Positions 1-11,486 of a stretch of 64,000 bases of DNA are shown here, in pieces. This DNA is from Tricholomella constricta (taxonomy: Eukaryota > Basidiomycota > Agaricomycetes > Agaricales > Lyophyllaceae): the NCBI GenBank assembly GCA_013368375.1, contig JAACJP010000040.1, forward strand, positions 124,001 through 188,000, written 5' to 3'. Position numbers and translations under genes: made by a program. A model generated the notes under the pieces. It did no database searches. It was not told where the DNA came from and saw only the letters and a list, made by a program, of their open reading frames with translations. The first letter of the stretch is position 1; the number at the start of each line of letters is the position of its first letter.

Positions 1-1401
1 ATCATAGTTGGCGGTCTGCTGGCATCTGGTCTTCTTTCCCTTGCGGACTTCGGAGTCGTACACTCGTGGCGGAAGGTGATAACTTCTCTCTCGTGAATTT
101 GGCACAGGGAAAAACTGATCGGTATTCCTAGATCTTTCTCATCGAAGGTAAAGACACTTTTAGGTGGATGCCACTATCCTGATACAGACAAGGCATCATT
201 ACGACGGGTTTTGGCCTCTTGTGTTTCGTGATTCTTCCGGTTGATCCACAGCACACCCGGATGCTGAGCGAGGAAGAGCGTGCGTTGGCTCTAGCGCGTA
301 TCGACGCTGATCAAGCCGTAAAGACACAGGGTCGTAGGGAGCGCACTACGGCCAAGCTGGTTCTTAGATCGTTCAGCTTTCACGTACGTTCTTATTTGTT
401 CCAAGAATCATCGGTTGCTGAACAAAACGCTGAAGACAACACTATGCACTATTTGTTATGTAATGCTTAACATCTCGTTCCAAGGCCTGAGCCTTTTCAT
501 GCCAACTGTCGTGGCGACCCGTGTGTTTTCTTCATTCTGCTCTCTGAAACTATACTTAAACTTCTGGACAGTCGGACACTACAGTTCGTCATTCCAAATC
601 CGTCTGAGTATAGAAACTCCATTTTCTTTTTAGCTGTCGTAGAAGCTCAGCTGCGGACGGTGCCCCCTTACGTCGTAGCTGGTGTGTGGTCAGTTTTTTG
701 TAGTTACTGCAGCTATCGCACACAACAAAGAGCTGTTGTCATCTTCTGCTGTGGTCTGTTCATGGTCGCAGGCTATGCTATTGCCGTGGGTACGAAAAAC
801 TCATATGCACGGTGCGTCCATCCCGGATGATGTTGATGTGAAGCTTCATGGCTCATTTGTCTCCTCAGTTACGCGGCGTGTTTCTTGACCATTGCCGGTG
901 CCTCTCCCGGAGGACCGTTGGCGAGTTTATTTCTCCATGCATCTCGTTTGCCTTTCATGACAGTACGACACAGGTCCTCGCGTGGGGAACAGATAACGCC
1001 GCGCCAGACACAGTCAGAGCAGTAACAACTGCCATAATTCCTGGTTCGTCGCATTTGCTTTTAATTCAGTCTACATCCTTAGTATTCTCTCAGGTGTCGG
1101 CGCAATTGGATCCATCATTGCGTTCGTCAACTCACTATTCACCAAAGATGTGTACTGAATTCACGTGAACAGGGTTTGGACATACCTCCCATTGGATGCC
1201 CCAGATTATCACAATGGCAATTCGCTCAATCTCTCAACCAGCTGCGTCATCTGCGTTCTCACACTCGTCGGATTTGTCTATCTGCGCCGCGAGAATGATA
1301 AGCGCGACCGAGGCCAACGTGACTGCCGGTTGGAAGGCAAAACCCCGTTCGAGATCGGGCAGCTGGGCTACCTACATCCCAATTTTCGCTTTCAGACTTG
1401 A
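1..1401 (+). CDS. MFS permease, allantoate/anion:cation symporter (Dal5-like) type, 5' end outside window
   Basis: This is the C-terminal part of a 12-TM major facilitator permease that would import small organic anions, vitamins or amides across the plasma membrane. Readable exons are about 1-75, 132-147, 193-383, 436-520, 572-583, 634-811, 869-920, 974-1043, 1094-1121 and 1173-1401; together they stay in frame. Family blocks seen are the loop ending LPVDPQHTRMLSEEERALA, then LNISFQGLSLFMPTVVAT, AQLRTVPPYVV, WGTDNAAPDTVRAVTTA, and the end motif with LEGKTPFEIGQLGYLHPNF. Two exons are tiny (16 and 12 nt). The intron at 921-973 must use a GC donor (GCGAGT) to keep the conserved block in frame. 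The N-terminal half lies before the window. It is related to, but clearly distinct from, the permease at 13.8 kb. The substrate cannot be told from sequence. Confidence 0.88.
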
Positions 1402-1813
1402 CAGGACCGGGAACGTGGTAGACTGATCTCACCCTTGTATGTGTTGGTAATTTCGAGCATAGAGGACACAAGTTCTTTAGCGGATTGCCATTCTTTCCCT
1501 GTAACACTGGCAATAGGATGTCGTCCCTCAAGGCCTTGGTCGGGCTTCTGCCTGTATTTAAGTCGAGATTGCTTTGTCAAAGTGCATGGTCGAATCTTTT
1601 GCCTTTTGTTCCTCGTTCTTCTGCATTGATTGACTCCCGTCAAAACTGCCCAAGGTTTTATCAACATTATCGTTAAGGTTTGTCAAACATGAAGCTGTGT
1701 GGATCGCGGGATCGGTCGAAGCAAGAGCAATGGATTGAGGACGACGAGAATCGGTTGGGACTCGAAGCAAGGACTTGCAAGAACTTGAAAAGAGAACAAG
1801 AGGTAGGTTTCTA

Positions 1814-3226
1814 CTACTGATACGAGATTGATTCAACGAGATCCTCACCATTGTCGATTGGCGCTGAGACGTCGTAATTCCATACATACTCGCCAGAGAC
1901 CGTGACACCTAAGCAACTTGTAGTGAATTCGTACACGGCACTGACAGTTGCACGAGCAAACTACTGATTATGACATACGCCACATCGGTGATGGCTTGTG
2001 AATACCGACCAATGATGACAAAAACGACAGCAATCCCAGAGTTCGCTTCAATAGAATTGGGTGGGACTGCGTCAAGTTGGAAACACACCCATCTACGGCA
2101 TGTCCTGGTTTCGTAGGCATTGAAATGTCGAATGTGAGCATAGTCGCCTCGATCTTTGCTGTCAAATTCATGAAAAGGGTCGAAATCATTAAGCGATGTC
2201 GGGGTTTTTAACGGTAACTGTAACTTTTCTATGAGCTTTTGTAACTCATCCACCACGAGACCAGATATGATGGTGTGCGGGACCTGGTACCTTTGGTATT
2301 TCTCTCGGGCTGCAGGATGGATTTTCTCAGTGGTACCAGAGGCAGTGCGAACAGCGCCACAATGAATGACGATACGTAAGTAGCGAGGTTGTCACTGTCA
2401 CGAATCATCGTCGCCAGGAGTGGAATCAAAGAGAGATATGTGAAAAGCTTTAGCAGGTTGTCGGTTTGGCAACGCCATTGTCAGGTAACAGTAAGTACCT
2501 ATGAACTTCAAGTTGAAGGCAGCTTAAGGCAAGCGGTCCTGCATCAGGGGGCGTTTCAAGTTTGACGATTCAAGAGGTTAATTCGTTGCTTTGACGATTC
2601 TGACTCCGAGTCATTGGGCCGGACCTGGTCTCTCCTTGACAGACACCATCAGTTGTTCCTTCGTTCTGCTCCTTGGCACTGTCGTGAATCATCCTCCCTG
2701 CAAATGTACTGTTCGCCGATGGACATGTAAGTATGTAAAGCCCAAACACTTTGTGGTCCAATCCGATATTGATTCGACGACGTCTTTGTGCAACTCCAGC
2801 ACACTGTGGATGACTCTTCCCGGGGACCTGCCGCGCACCAATATTTCTATCTCAAATTCGGTTCAAAAAACACAACGGTTACTGAGTGGTTACAAAGTCC
2901 AAATTTGATGCTCTATTGTCCACAATTCATTTCATTCCTCTTGAATCCCTGGTAGACTCACCGGTGACCACTTGCATTTGAAACGATATGTCGCGTGCCG
3001 AACGCATTGCATATTGGAACCCTAGCAGGCGAGCTTCCTTCTCAGCCAATGGAACTTGTACCAGATAAGGCAACGACGTCCCGGTGTGGAGTTCCTTGGC
3101 TATAATTGCCCAGAGGCGCTGCACGAATGCTCTATTCTCACTCACCATGGGAGCGCCGCTGACAGTGAACCCGTACGACTCCAAACACGAGTCCAAATCA
3201 GTTGATGGCCCTTCCCCAAGATCCAC
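1814..3226 (-). CDS. Unresolved multi-exon hypothetical gene
   Basis: Several minus-strand open segments fit one spliced gene, but I cannot fix the whole model. The best supported exon is 3226 down to 2962 (start MDLGEGPSTDLDSC, donor GTGAGT), followed by a likely exon starting near 2846 (EILVRGRSPGRVIHSVLEL). A segment at about 2256-1950 contains VDELQKLIEKLQLPLKTP and a hydrophobic stretch. A possible last exon encodes VTVSGEYVWNYDVSAPIDNG and ends at a stop at 1814-1816. The part between about 2700 and 2400 is ambiguous because two frames are open. I do not recognise a family. It lies tail to tail with the upstream MFS gene. It may instead be a decayed gene. Confidence 0.33.
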
Positions 3227-3483
3227 CTTCCCCCATCGTCAGGACTATCTCACCACCCTGCGTCGCTGCTCCTTCCTTCCCACATCAAATGCCAAATGCA
3301 GTGCTATGGCATCATGACACTTGCTTCCTTCTGTATTTCCGTTACATATGTTTTCCAAGCCACTTATGTATATTCTCTTGGTCTCACGTCTGGGCGTGAC
3401 AAAGATTGCAATACATATAGCACTCACGGTGTCTGGGCTTCTGCACATCCAAGTTACGCCCCGTGTCGATACATAAGCACACA

Positions 3484-5649
3484 ATGGCGAAAGACGATTC
3501 TAGCCTCCTCGTCAATGGGGCCTCGAGCGGAAGCGGAGCTGGTGCACCTTCCACCGGGACGACGAACGGGCACCAAGACGGAACTGCGTACACAAATGGC
3601 AAGGCCAATGAGGCTCAAGGACACGGAAGCCCACCCACCAACGCGTCGAACGGTGCACATGTGAAAATCAATGGTAATGGGACGACGACGACTCACGCTA
3701 ATGAAAATGGAATTGATATTGGGACTGCACCAGCAAACGGCAACAGCACAGAGGAGGATCCGCGATTGAAGAGCCATATCCACAAGGAGCGGCACATGAA
3801 GATCGTGTGCATCGGCGCGGGCGCGTCGGGGCTGCTGCTCGCGTACAAGCTGCAGCGCTCGTTCGACAACTTCGAACTCGTGGTGTACGAGAAGAATACG
3901 GAGATCACGGGGACGTGGTTCGAGAACAAGTATCCAGGGTGCGTGACCGGACTCTTGTCTTGTGGCCGTATATGGCACTGATCATCTTGATATTGCAGAT
4001 GCGCGTGTGACGTCCCAGCGCACACCTACACCTGGAGCTTCGAGCCTAAAGTCGACTGGTCCTCCGTGTACGCCGGTTCTGACGAGATCTCCGCCTACTT
4101 CTCGTCCTTTGCGTCGAAATACTCCCTGCACAGATATGTAAAGCTCCAGCACGTGGTTACCAACGCCACCTGGGATGCTACTACCGATTCCTGGATGATC
4201 GAGGTGACGGATCTGGCGACAGGGACAGCAGTACAGGACCGAGCAGACATCCTAATAAACGCGGCGGGCGTGCTAAACGCGTGGCGGTGGCCGGATATCG
4301 CAGGGCTGCACGACTTCAAGGGCGTGCTCTTGCACACGGCGAATTAGGATCGCGGCGTAGATCTGACCGGGAAGCATGTGGGCCTCATCGGGAACGGGTA
4401 CGTCTGCAAAGTATCGGGCATTTCACGAGCAGCTAACTGACGTCACAACAAGGTCATCCGGCATCCAAGTGCTTCCTGCGATCCAGCCCAAGGTCGCGAA
4501 GTTGACGACCTTTATCCGGCGTCCAACGTGGGTCGCGCCGGCGCAGGGCTTCGAGCAGCACGTCTACTCTGAAGAAGAGCGCGCCACGTTCGCCATGGAC
4601 CCCGCCGCGCACCTCGCGTACCGCAAGAAGCAGGAAGTCAGCATCAACGGACTGTTCCCGGTGTTCATTGCGGGCTCGCCTGTGCAGTCGGCAGTGGCAG
4701 GCATGATGATGGGTCAGATGCGCGAGGCGCTGAAGGGCGTGGCGGGGAAGGAGGGGCCGGGGATGGTGGAGAGGCTGGTGCCACAGTTTGGGGTGGGGTG
4801 CAGGCGGATTACGCCGGGGGTGGGGTACCTGGAAGGGCTGGGGAAGGCGAACGTGGAGGTTGTGTATGGCGAGATCGAGCGCGTGACAGCAGGCGGAGTT
4901 GTGAGCGCGTCTGATGGCAAGGAGCGCGAGATGGATGTGCTGATCTGTGCGACGGGATTCGATACGTCGTATATGCCAAGGTTTGGAGTTACGAGGGAGG
5001 GGGGCCGGACAATGGCGGAGGAGTGGCGGGAGGAGCCCCGGGCATATTTCGGGATGGGGGTGGCGGGGTTCCCGAATTATTTTGTGGTCATTGGCCCAAA
5101 TAGTCCGATTGGGAACGGGCCTGTGCTTTGTTTTATTGGTGAGGATGCATCCACGTCGTCTCCAGCTGGCTTATGGTTGACATGTTTATTCATAATACAG
5201 AGACGCAGATTGACTACATGCTCAAATTTGCAAATCGGTGGCAGACGGAAAACATTCGGAGTTTCTCCCCTAAGCGAGAGGCGGTAGACGAGTTTGTGGC
5301 ACACAAGGACGAGTTCATGAAGGGCACGGTGTGGGAGCACGACTGCCGATCGTGGTACAAGGCTGGGAGCGTGTCGGGCAAGGTGAGCGCGCTATGGCCG
5401 GGGAGCACGCTGCACTATATGGAGGCGATTGCGGAGCCACGGTATGAGGACTGGGAGATCACGTACAAGGGCAATCGGTTTGCGTGGCTTGGGAACGGGT
5501 TTTCACAGACGGAGTTGGACGGGACGGCGGATTGGGCGTACTATATACGCGATAGGGACGACTCGGCGTTTTTGGGACGGAAGAAGGCGGTGGGGGTGCT
5601 GAACAGGTCGGGCACAGTGAAGAAGGGCGATGTTGTGACGTTTGTGTAG
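3484..5649 (+). CDS. Baeyer-Villiger-type flavin monooxygenase with in-frame TAG at the fingerprint Trp
   Basis: FAD/NADPH monooxygenase of the class that inserts oxygen next to a ketone or N-oxidises substrates. Exons are 3484-3938, 3999-4397, 4453-5138 and 5201-5649 (663 codons including the stop). The first ~107 residues are a low-complexity Gly/Asn/Thr-rich extension without a known domain. Then come the FAD Rossmann motif GAGASG, the TGTWFENKYPG block, the second (NADPH) dinucleotide motif GNGSSG, the ATG motif CATGFD, and the C-terminal BVMO part. The fingerprint FxGxxxHxxxW reads FKGVLLHTAN and then TAG (4345-4347) exactly where Trp is expected, followed by Asp and an intact frame. One base (TGG to TAG) explains it; no plausible intron removes it. 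The copy is either a very young pseudogene, a sequencing error, or read through/edited. Everything else looks intact. Confidence 0.85.
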
Positions 5650-6025
5650 GCTTAAATTGGAGAAATGGACCCAACGATGGTGATGATTCAGGATCCGTGG
5701 TGTGAGGAGACGTGTCGCGGCCTGGCGAGCCTTGACATGGTTGATCCGGATCGATTTACAGTAAACTGTAGTTATCACGGTGGCACTTGCAACTTGATGT
5801 TCCGAGCCGTGTGACCTCTTTTGGTCAAGATCTCTACATTTTCTGTCTCTGTTTGGCCCGACAATCACGCGGAAAGCCCGGAGCGATCAGGCTGAGATCG
5901 AAAAATCATCCGATTTGGTTCGACTTCTGTTCCTGTTCAATCTTGTCTTCTTTTCCTCCACCTGTCCTCGTCGTTGACGACAGCGAGCTCACCACGAGCT
6001 GGTCGCTCCTTCCCCATCCTCAACG
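5650..6025. other. Intergenic region, BVMO to REG1-like gene
   Basis: I see no gene here. The part after about 5930 is pyrimidine-rich (repeated TTCT/CTCC runs) right before the ATG at 6026, as is usual for the promoter/5' leader of a basidiomycete gene. Short open frames on both strands lack any recognisable motif. Confidence 0.5.
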
Positions 6026-9000
6026 ATGGCCAACTACCTCCCTGTCCTTCTTGTCTCTGTAGCCGCCAACTCCATCCCCGACGACTCGTCCGTCTCCACC
6101 CTCCCTCGCGGCCAGGTCGATTATCTGTCCCATGACTGGGAGGAGGAGGATGTCTGGCGCTCATGGCGCAACATGACCCGCCAGAAGAACGAGATCGCCA
6201 ACGGCGTCAGGCTTGAGAACGCCAGCTGGCGCACCTGGTGGAAGCAGCGCAACGGTCTCGGCACCGTCACACCAGAGACACTCAACTGGCACGTCGTCGA
6301 TGTCCTGTCAATGTCTCGTTGTCTAACACACTAAACTTTCCGCAGGCTCAAAGACTCGGACGTGACTTGGCTATATGGGCCTCTGCACACCGCTGTTGAT
6401 TGGACGCCCCCACCCAAACCCAACCCCATCACCGGCACATCTGCTCTTGACCTCTCCACTTCCGCCACCCCCACCCATAAACCCATTCTCAAATACCGCA
6501 GCATTAGCCAGCTGCTCACCAGCGATCTCCCCAACAGCCCCATTTTCAGTCCCCCAGAGTCTGAAGACGAAGTCGCCCCATCCCTCCAATCCCCCGACGA
6601 CCCAGGCGGATCTCCCAAATCTCACCGCCCTACCCTCACACATACCAAGAGTGATACCCACATAATTCGCTGGGGGCCCAACCGCGCCTTCCGGAAGGAC
6701 TCCCCGCCAAGAATCGACCCGCCGGCCCATCCTCCACCGGTAACCGGCGTGTACAGCCCCACGAACCTCGAAGAATACTTCAGCAACTCGAATCAGAGCT
6801 CCGATAGTACTACTGCCGCGCCTCACGGAAGCGGGAACAGCAGTGGGCAGAAGAAGCGCCATATATCGTTCAACACATTTGTCGAGCAATGCATTGCGAT
6901 TGAGAAGCCGAAGAAGGGGTCAGAATATGCAGATGATGATGAAGAAGACGATGGTGAGGAAGATGACGATGATGTTGATGTGCGGAACTATGTCAACGGC
7001 GGGGTTGCCGGCAGGTATCCATACGGGCGTAACGCCTGGGGCTACGATGACGGGTGAGTGTATGCTCTTTTTTCAGTCCGTCTTTGTCGTGTCCGAATTG
7101 CATGTCTTGAACTCTGACTCCACTCTGGCGTTCTTTGCGTCGAGGCAGTTGTTAATGTGTTCTTGCTCTTTTCCCCCCTAGATACGAGGAGGATGAAGAG
7201 GAAGACTCTGAAGATGAAGCCGAAGCCGTCTCGCTTTCCATGTGGGATGAGAGGTATAGTGGCAACGGCGCTGTATCAGGCAGCGATTCTGATTCGTACG
7301 AGGGCGAGGGCGTTGGCGAAGAAGATGGCGGAAACGAAGAGGAGGAAGGCGATGGTCTCATCGAGCTGCATTCCTCCCTCAGCACGCGCACCAAACCCAC
7401 CTCGCCGCGTTCCCAGTCCACACTATCTACAACTTCGTCTTCGTCCTCCGCTTCCACCTCCACCTCAATATCCACCTCTTCCACCTCTGCCTCTCCCGAT
7501 GGCCGCAATCCTCACAAGCAGCCCCCTCAACGTCGCCTTAGCACCAGCACCACTAGCACCTACCGCCCCCACCGCGCACCCTCTTCCTCATCCTCTACCT
7601 CGCGACGACCCCGCCGCGTTGCACCCCCACTTATCCGCACCCCAACTGCCGAGCGTCCTGGGAGTTCGACAAGCCCCCCGCCGCAGCTCACGCACGTCAC
7701 TATCGCGCCAATCGCGCCGACGATTCTCAAGACAGGACCGCACCCGTACTACGGGCAGCCGCAGGGCGGGTGGGTTGAAGGTTTTGGCGACGAGGGCGGG
7801 AGCGATGATGGGATGTGGGGCCATGGCGGCACTGCGTCGAAGTGGTGGGGCGCGATGCAGAAGGGCAAGAGGAAGGGAGGAGAGGAGGGCGATAGGGATG
7901 CGCAGACGCCTGTGGAGCTGGTGTATGTGCCCCCCTTCGGGAGCAATTACAGCTTGAGGGCTGGGAGAGATAGGGAGAGAGAGAGGGAGCAGAGGATGTT
8001 TGTGAGGGAACGGGAACGGCAGAGGGAAAGGGAGGGACGCAGTGAAAAAGCTGCTGCGAGAGACGTTATGGAGAACCATGAGGACGGGTTTGGGAATGGC
8101 GACCAAGACGTGTACCGCCGCCGTGCAACGCTGTTTAGCGTTGGCGACGACGAGGACGCCGAAGCGGGCCCTACGCTCGCCTCGAACCGTGGCGTACACC
8201 TGGGCGCTCCCGTCCCGATCGTTGTAGTGCGCCACGACGCCTACGATAACTTTGACGGCCCAGACCTCGGAGATGACTCTCCCCCGCACCGATCCTCCTC
8301 AGCTATTATAAACGGTAGTGATGCCACCGGCAGGCTCGGCAGGGGCCGCAGTACAGCCGCCACGAGCCCCAGCCAGCGCGCCGACGCTGAGCGCGAGAGA
8401 TCAAAATCTAAATCTAGATCCCGCTCCAAGTCAAGATCGCGGACGCCCTCCCCTGCCATCATATCTCCGTCCACTTCCCTGATCGCTGATGCCTCCCCAG
8501 CGCCGTCGGTGCCTAGCCCTGAGCACCAGCTGGCACCTGTCCCAGTCCCCGTGCCCGTGCGAAGAAGTATGTCGGGCTCCCCCACCTCCCTCTCCACTTC
8601 CAGCACCGCACCGGCTTCGTCGGTAGCCCTTCTGTCGCCGCCATCGCGGGGGCGCGGATCGCATTCACACTCGGCGCAGGACCTTGGGCAGACGCAGACC
8701 CGGGGCCGCTCGAGTGCGCGGACGTCGTGCTCGCTGTCGGACCGTGACCGCTCTACGGGGCAGCACAGCTCGTCGATTGGCAGCCTGTCGCCGGACGCGA
8801 TCGAGCTCGGAAATGTCGCAGGGGCGTATGTCGGTGGGCGGGTTGATCGGGAGCGTGAAAGGGAGCGGGAGAGGGAAAGAGAGCGGAGAGGAGAGAGAGA
8901 CCGGGAAAGATCGAGGGCAAGGGACAGGTCCGAGAGGCTTAGCCAGGGACAGAGTGCAAGTCCGGATGGGGTGCAGGATAGTTTGCTGAGGGTGTCGCCT

Positions 9001-9552
9001 GCGTCGACGGCGCCTCCCCTCGCGCCAGCGCAGGTCGTCGAGCATGTTTCTCGGCTCAATGTGGTGGCAGGCACCAAAACTTCGTCCTCGTCATCTTCGT
9101 CGTCTTGCTCGACAACCTCGAGTACAGCGACCATCATTCCGTCTCACCTTGCAGCTGTCCCCGTCGCTGAGCAGATTCGCCCGATACCCTCGCCCTTGCC
9201 TATTCCGATCGATGTGCGGATAGCTGAAGAGCAACAACGCAACCTCCAGCCGACGCCCTCGAATTCTCCCATCATTGTCATGCAACCCATCCCTACTGCC
9301 GTTGCCGCCCTTGCACATCCGACCCCAGTGTCATATACCACGAAGACGAAGTCTCCGCTTGCCGTGCCCGCACCACACCCGGTGGAGCCTAGCACGTCGT
9401 ACAGCATCTCCCCGCCGCGCGGAGAACACTCGGCTCCGTCCTCGCCGAGTTCACCACGCAGCCCTGTGGGAGAACCGACGATCATGGGCAAGGCAGTCGA
9501 TCTAGTGTCGTCTGCTGGCGCCTTTCTAGGTCTTTGGCAACATTCGACGTGA
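6026..9552 (+). CDS. REG1-like protein phosphatase 1 (Glc7) regulatory subunit with DUF1752-like N-terminus
   Basis: Likely targets PP1 to Snf1-pathway substrates and so takes part in glucose (carbon catabolite) repression. Exons are 6026-6288, 6346-7053 and 7182-9552 (1113 residues). Residues about 50-100 hold the DUF1752-like block with RLENASWRTWWKQRN and LKDSDVTWLYGPLH. Around residue 285 lies KKRHISFNTFVEQCIAIE, which matches the Reg1 PP1-docking segment (RVxF-type motif within HISFN). After it come an acidic stretch of Asp/Glu, long Ser/Thr/Pro-rich disordered parts, Arg/Glu-rich repeats (near 7960-8040 and 8840-8940) and RS-like dipeptides near 8400-8450. Intron 1 (6289-6345) has a GC donor. 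Known for the family: yeast Reg1 binds Glc7 through this motif. Inference: same role here; the large C-terminal part is poorly conserved and of unknown function. Confidence 0.8.
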
Positions 9553-10056
9553 TACTCTTTTTAGCTAGGGTGGCGTAGTTCTATTGTGAGTGTTCTCTTG
9601 TTTTTGTTTGTGATTTGGATGGAATATTAATTAGGTCATGTGTAGATGCGGCCCACCCTAATCCAGCCCACTGCCGAGTGAGCTTTTTGCGTCTAGTCCG
9701 TGTGGCTGGACTGTCATGCATTCGTTTATCTTTGAATGCGTCCCTCATGCCTAACGCCTCCGCCCCACTCTACGCGGGTCTATTTTCCTCGAAATTCTTT
9801 AATCCTCCCCAAGCAACGACATATTCTCTACTGTTCGCCTCTCTGTGGTCTGTCTTCCTTGTTGGACTGGTATCGAGTTCCAGAGTCTCCTCCGCATCTC
9901 ACCTAATACCACACATACACACAATCCATCCTTTCAACTGCACACACAACCGCATAATAAACCCCACATCATACTCGTTGGATCATTTACTACTTGCACA
10001 TTAGTTTGCTAGTTTGGTCGTGTTCCTCTTCTCTTCTTCTTCTTCTTCTTCTTCTT

Positions 10057-10089
<33 letters not shown>

Positions 10090-10400
10090 CCCCGCTACAT
10101 ACATACCTCAGCCCCAGCCCGCTGGCATGGTGTCGTGGGTCTGGGAAACGTTAACGATCACGGGCACAGGTGCTAATAATTTTTTTGTACATAGCCTTTG
10201 TAGCATCAGTGTTGCCGTTATTAAACTTCCGCCGTACATAGTGTATTTGTCGTCTCTCTTGTTTCATGTCGTTCTAGTGTACATAGATTTTTTCAATCCA
10301 CGAAATGACCACGAACGAGTGCTGTCGAGAGTGTTTAAGGCGTTGCGTTGAGAATGGTTGTAGGCGTTGAATGAGGCGTATTCATGGTAAGGAATAAAAC
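9553..10400. other. 3' flank of REG1-like gene and spacer
   Basis: No supported gene. The stretch contains AT-rich 3'-UTR-like sequence and a long CTT microsatellite (separate entry). Open frames across it are short and driven by the repeat. Confidence 0.5.
10033..10086 (+). repeat. (CTT)18 trinucleotide microsatellite
   Basis: Eighteen uninterrupted CTT units. It lies about 480 bp downstream of the REG1-like stop codon, in non-coding DNA. Such a long perfect run is expected to vary in length between strains. Confidence 0.97.
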
Positions 10401-10646
10401 TTATTCCAGAAGAGCGGGCATACTTTTGACCTGTTCGCGCGGATTGCGCGTGTACTGGCAGGGAAATAAAATGCGCGATGTTGCTCCTTGCAGATTTCTG
10501 ATAGCCCGGTTGATTTTCTCAAACTGGGAGTTTACCAGGATGACGATGGCAATCATGAGGAACAGGGGAAGGAGAGAAACGAGTGTCGTTAAGACGTTGA
10601 ATACGCGTGGTGGTGGCGCTTGCGACACCGACCGGGGCGGCGCCAA
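10401..10646 (-). CDS. Possible small single-TM protein or exon
   Basis: An 81-codon minus-strand frame with one clear hydrophobic segment (LVSLLPLFLMIAIVILV) followed by a short basic/polar tail. The frame opens at a TTG, not an ATG, so if real it is probably the last exon of a gene whose first exon lies at about 10650-10900. A possible acceptor (CCCCAAG) is just upstream of the open frame. I do not recognise a family; it could be fortuitous. Confidence 0.25.
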   Translation of the reverse strand: MAPPRSVSQAPPPRVFNVLTTLVSLLPLFLMIAIVILVNSQFEKINRAIRNLQGATSRILFPCQYTRNPREQVKSMPALLE

Positions 10647-10649
10647 CCT

Positions 10650-11486
10650 TGGGGTAACAGCTAGTATGCGAGCATTGCGAGGAACGAGAAAAGTGTGATG
10701 AATGTTGCTGAAGGAGAGGGAATGTGAACGTTGCAGTCAAAGGACGAAAACACACGTTTTCGAAACCAATCGGGTGCAGAGAGAGCCGTGGTGTATATGT
10801 TCCTCCGTAATATATACACCGTGTTCTAGAGCGCACCAGAAGCGTGCCTAAAACGCGTGAAATGTCAAAGTTCGACAGACGATACAATCGCATACGTTGT
10901 GCGTTTGGTCCATGGAGTGTGAAGCCATAATATTGATGTCCTTCGATGGCATTCGCGTCGAATTTAATGATACTACGTGAACGAGCTGATCAGAGAACCG
11001 GCTAACTTAGGGAGGGGATTCAGATGCCGTTTTCGTACCCTTTCACAGAAAAACGCAGTTTACCTAAATGTCAAAGTCAAAGTATCGGTTCACCCCGCCT
11101 AAACGAAGAAGGGAGACATAAGGTCCCAAGGCCTATGGAAGTGGTGCAAAAATACCTTGACCAGGCAAGCTTGTAGATACCGAGATGTAGATATCGTTTC
11201 GCGCCCCGACGTTGACAATGCGCAAGAGTTGGGTGCCTCCTGGAATGGGAACTGAAAGGCAAGATAAGAAGGAATCATAAGCATGCGGCTGACTCGGAGG
11301 TGAGGATCTCGCAAGTAAACGAGGACCCTCTCTGGATCTTTTCTTAGAGTTTAAAAGCATTTTAACGTCCATGTCAGCGCTAGCAGAAAGTTCTTGGTTC
11401 AGTGCACGCCGCGGCCTCTGAAATCGAACGGGATATAAGATTAGATCTGCATCTACTGCTTGCCCAAAATGGTAAATATCCGATTT
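10650..11486. other. Spacer without a supported gene
   Basis: Apart from a possible first exon for the small frame just downstream, I see no coding signal. Frames on the minus strand at 11077-11372 overlap each other in different phases and carry no motif. Confidence 0.4.

Noticed and set aside
4322..4347. A short intron (GTGCTC...ATTAG) that would remove the BVMO stop codon
   Set aside because: It would be only about 24 nt and would delete the conserved HTA part of the fingerprint; a point change is simpler.
7152..9491. Many long open frames on the minus strand opposite the REG1-like gene
   Set aside because: They are mirror products of Ser/Arg/Glu-rich coding sequence and have no motifs or splice logic.
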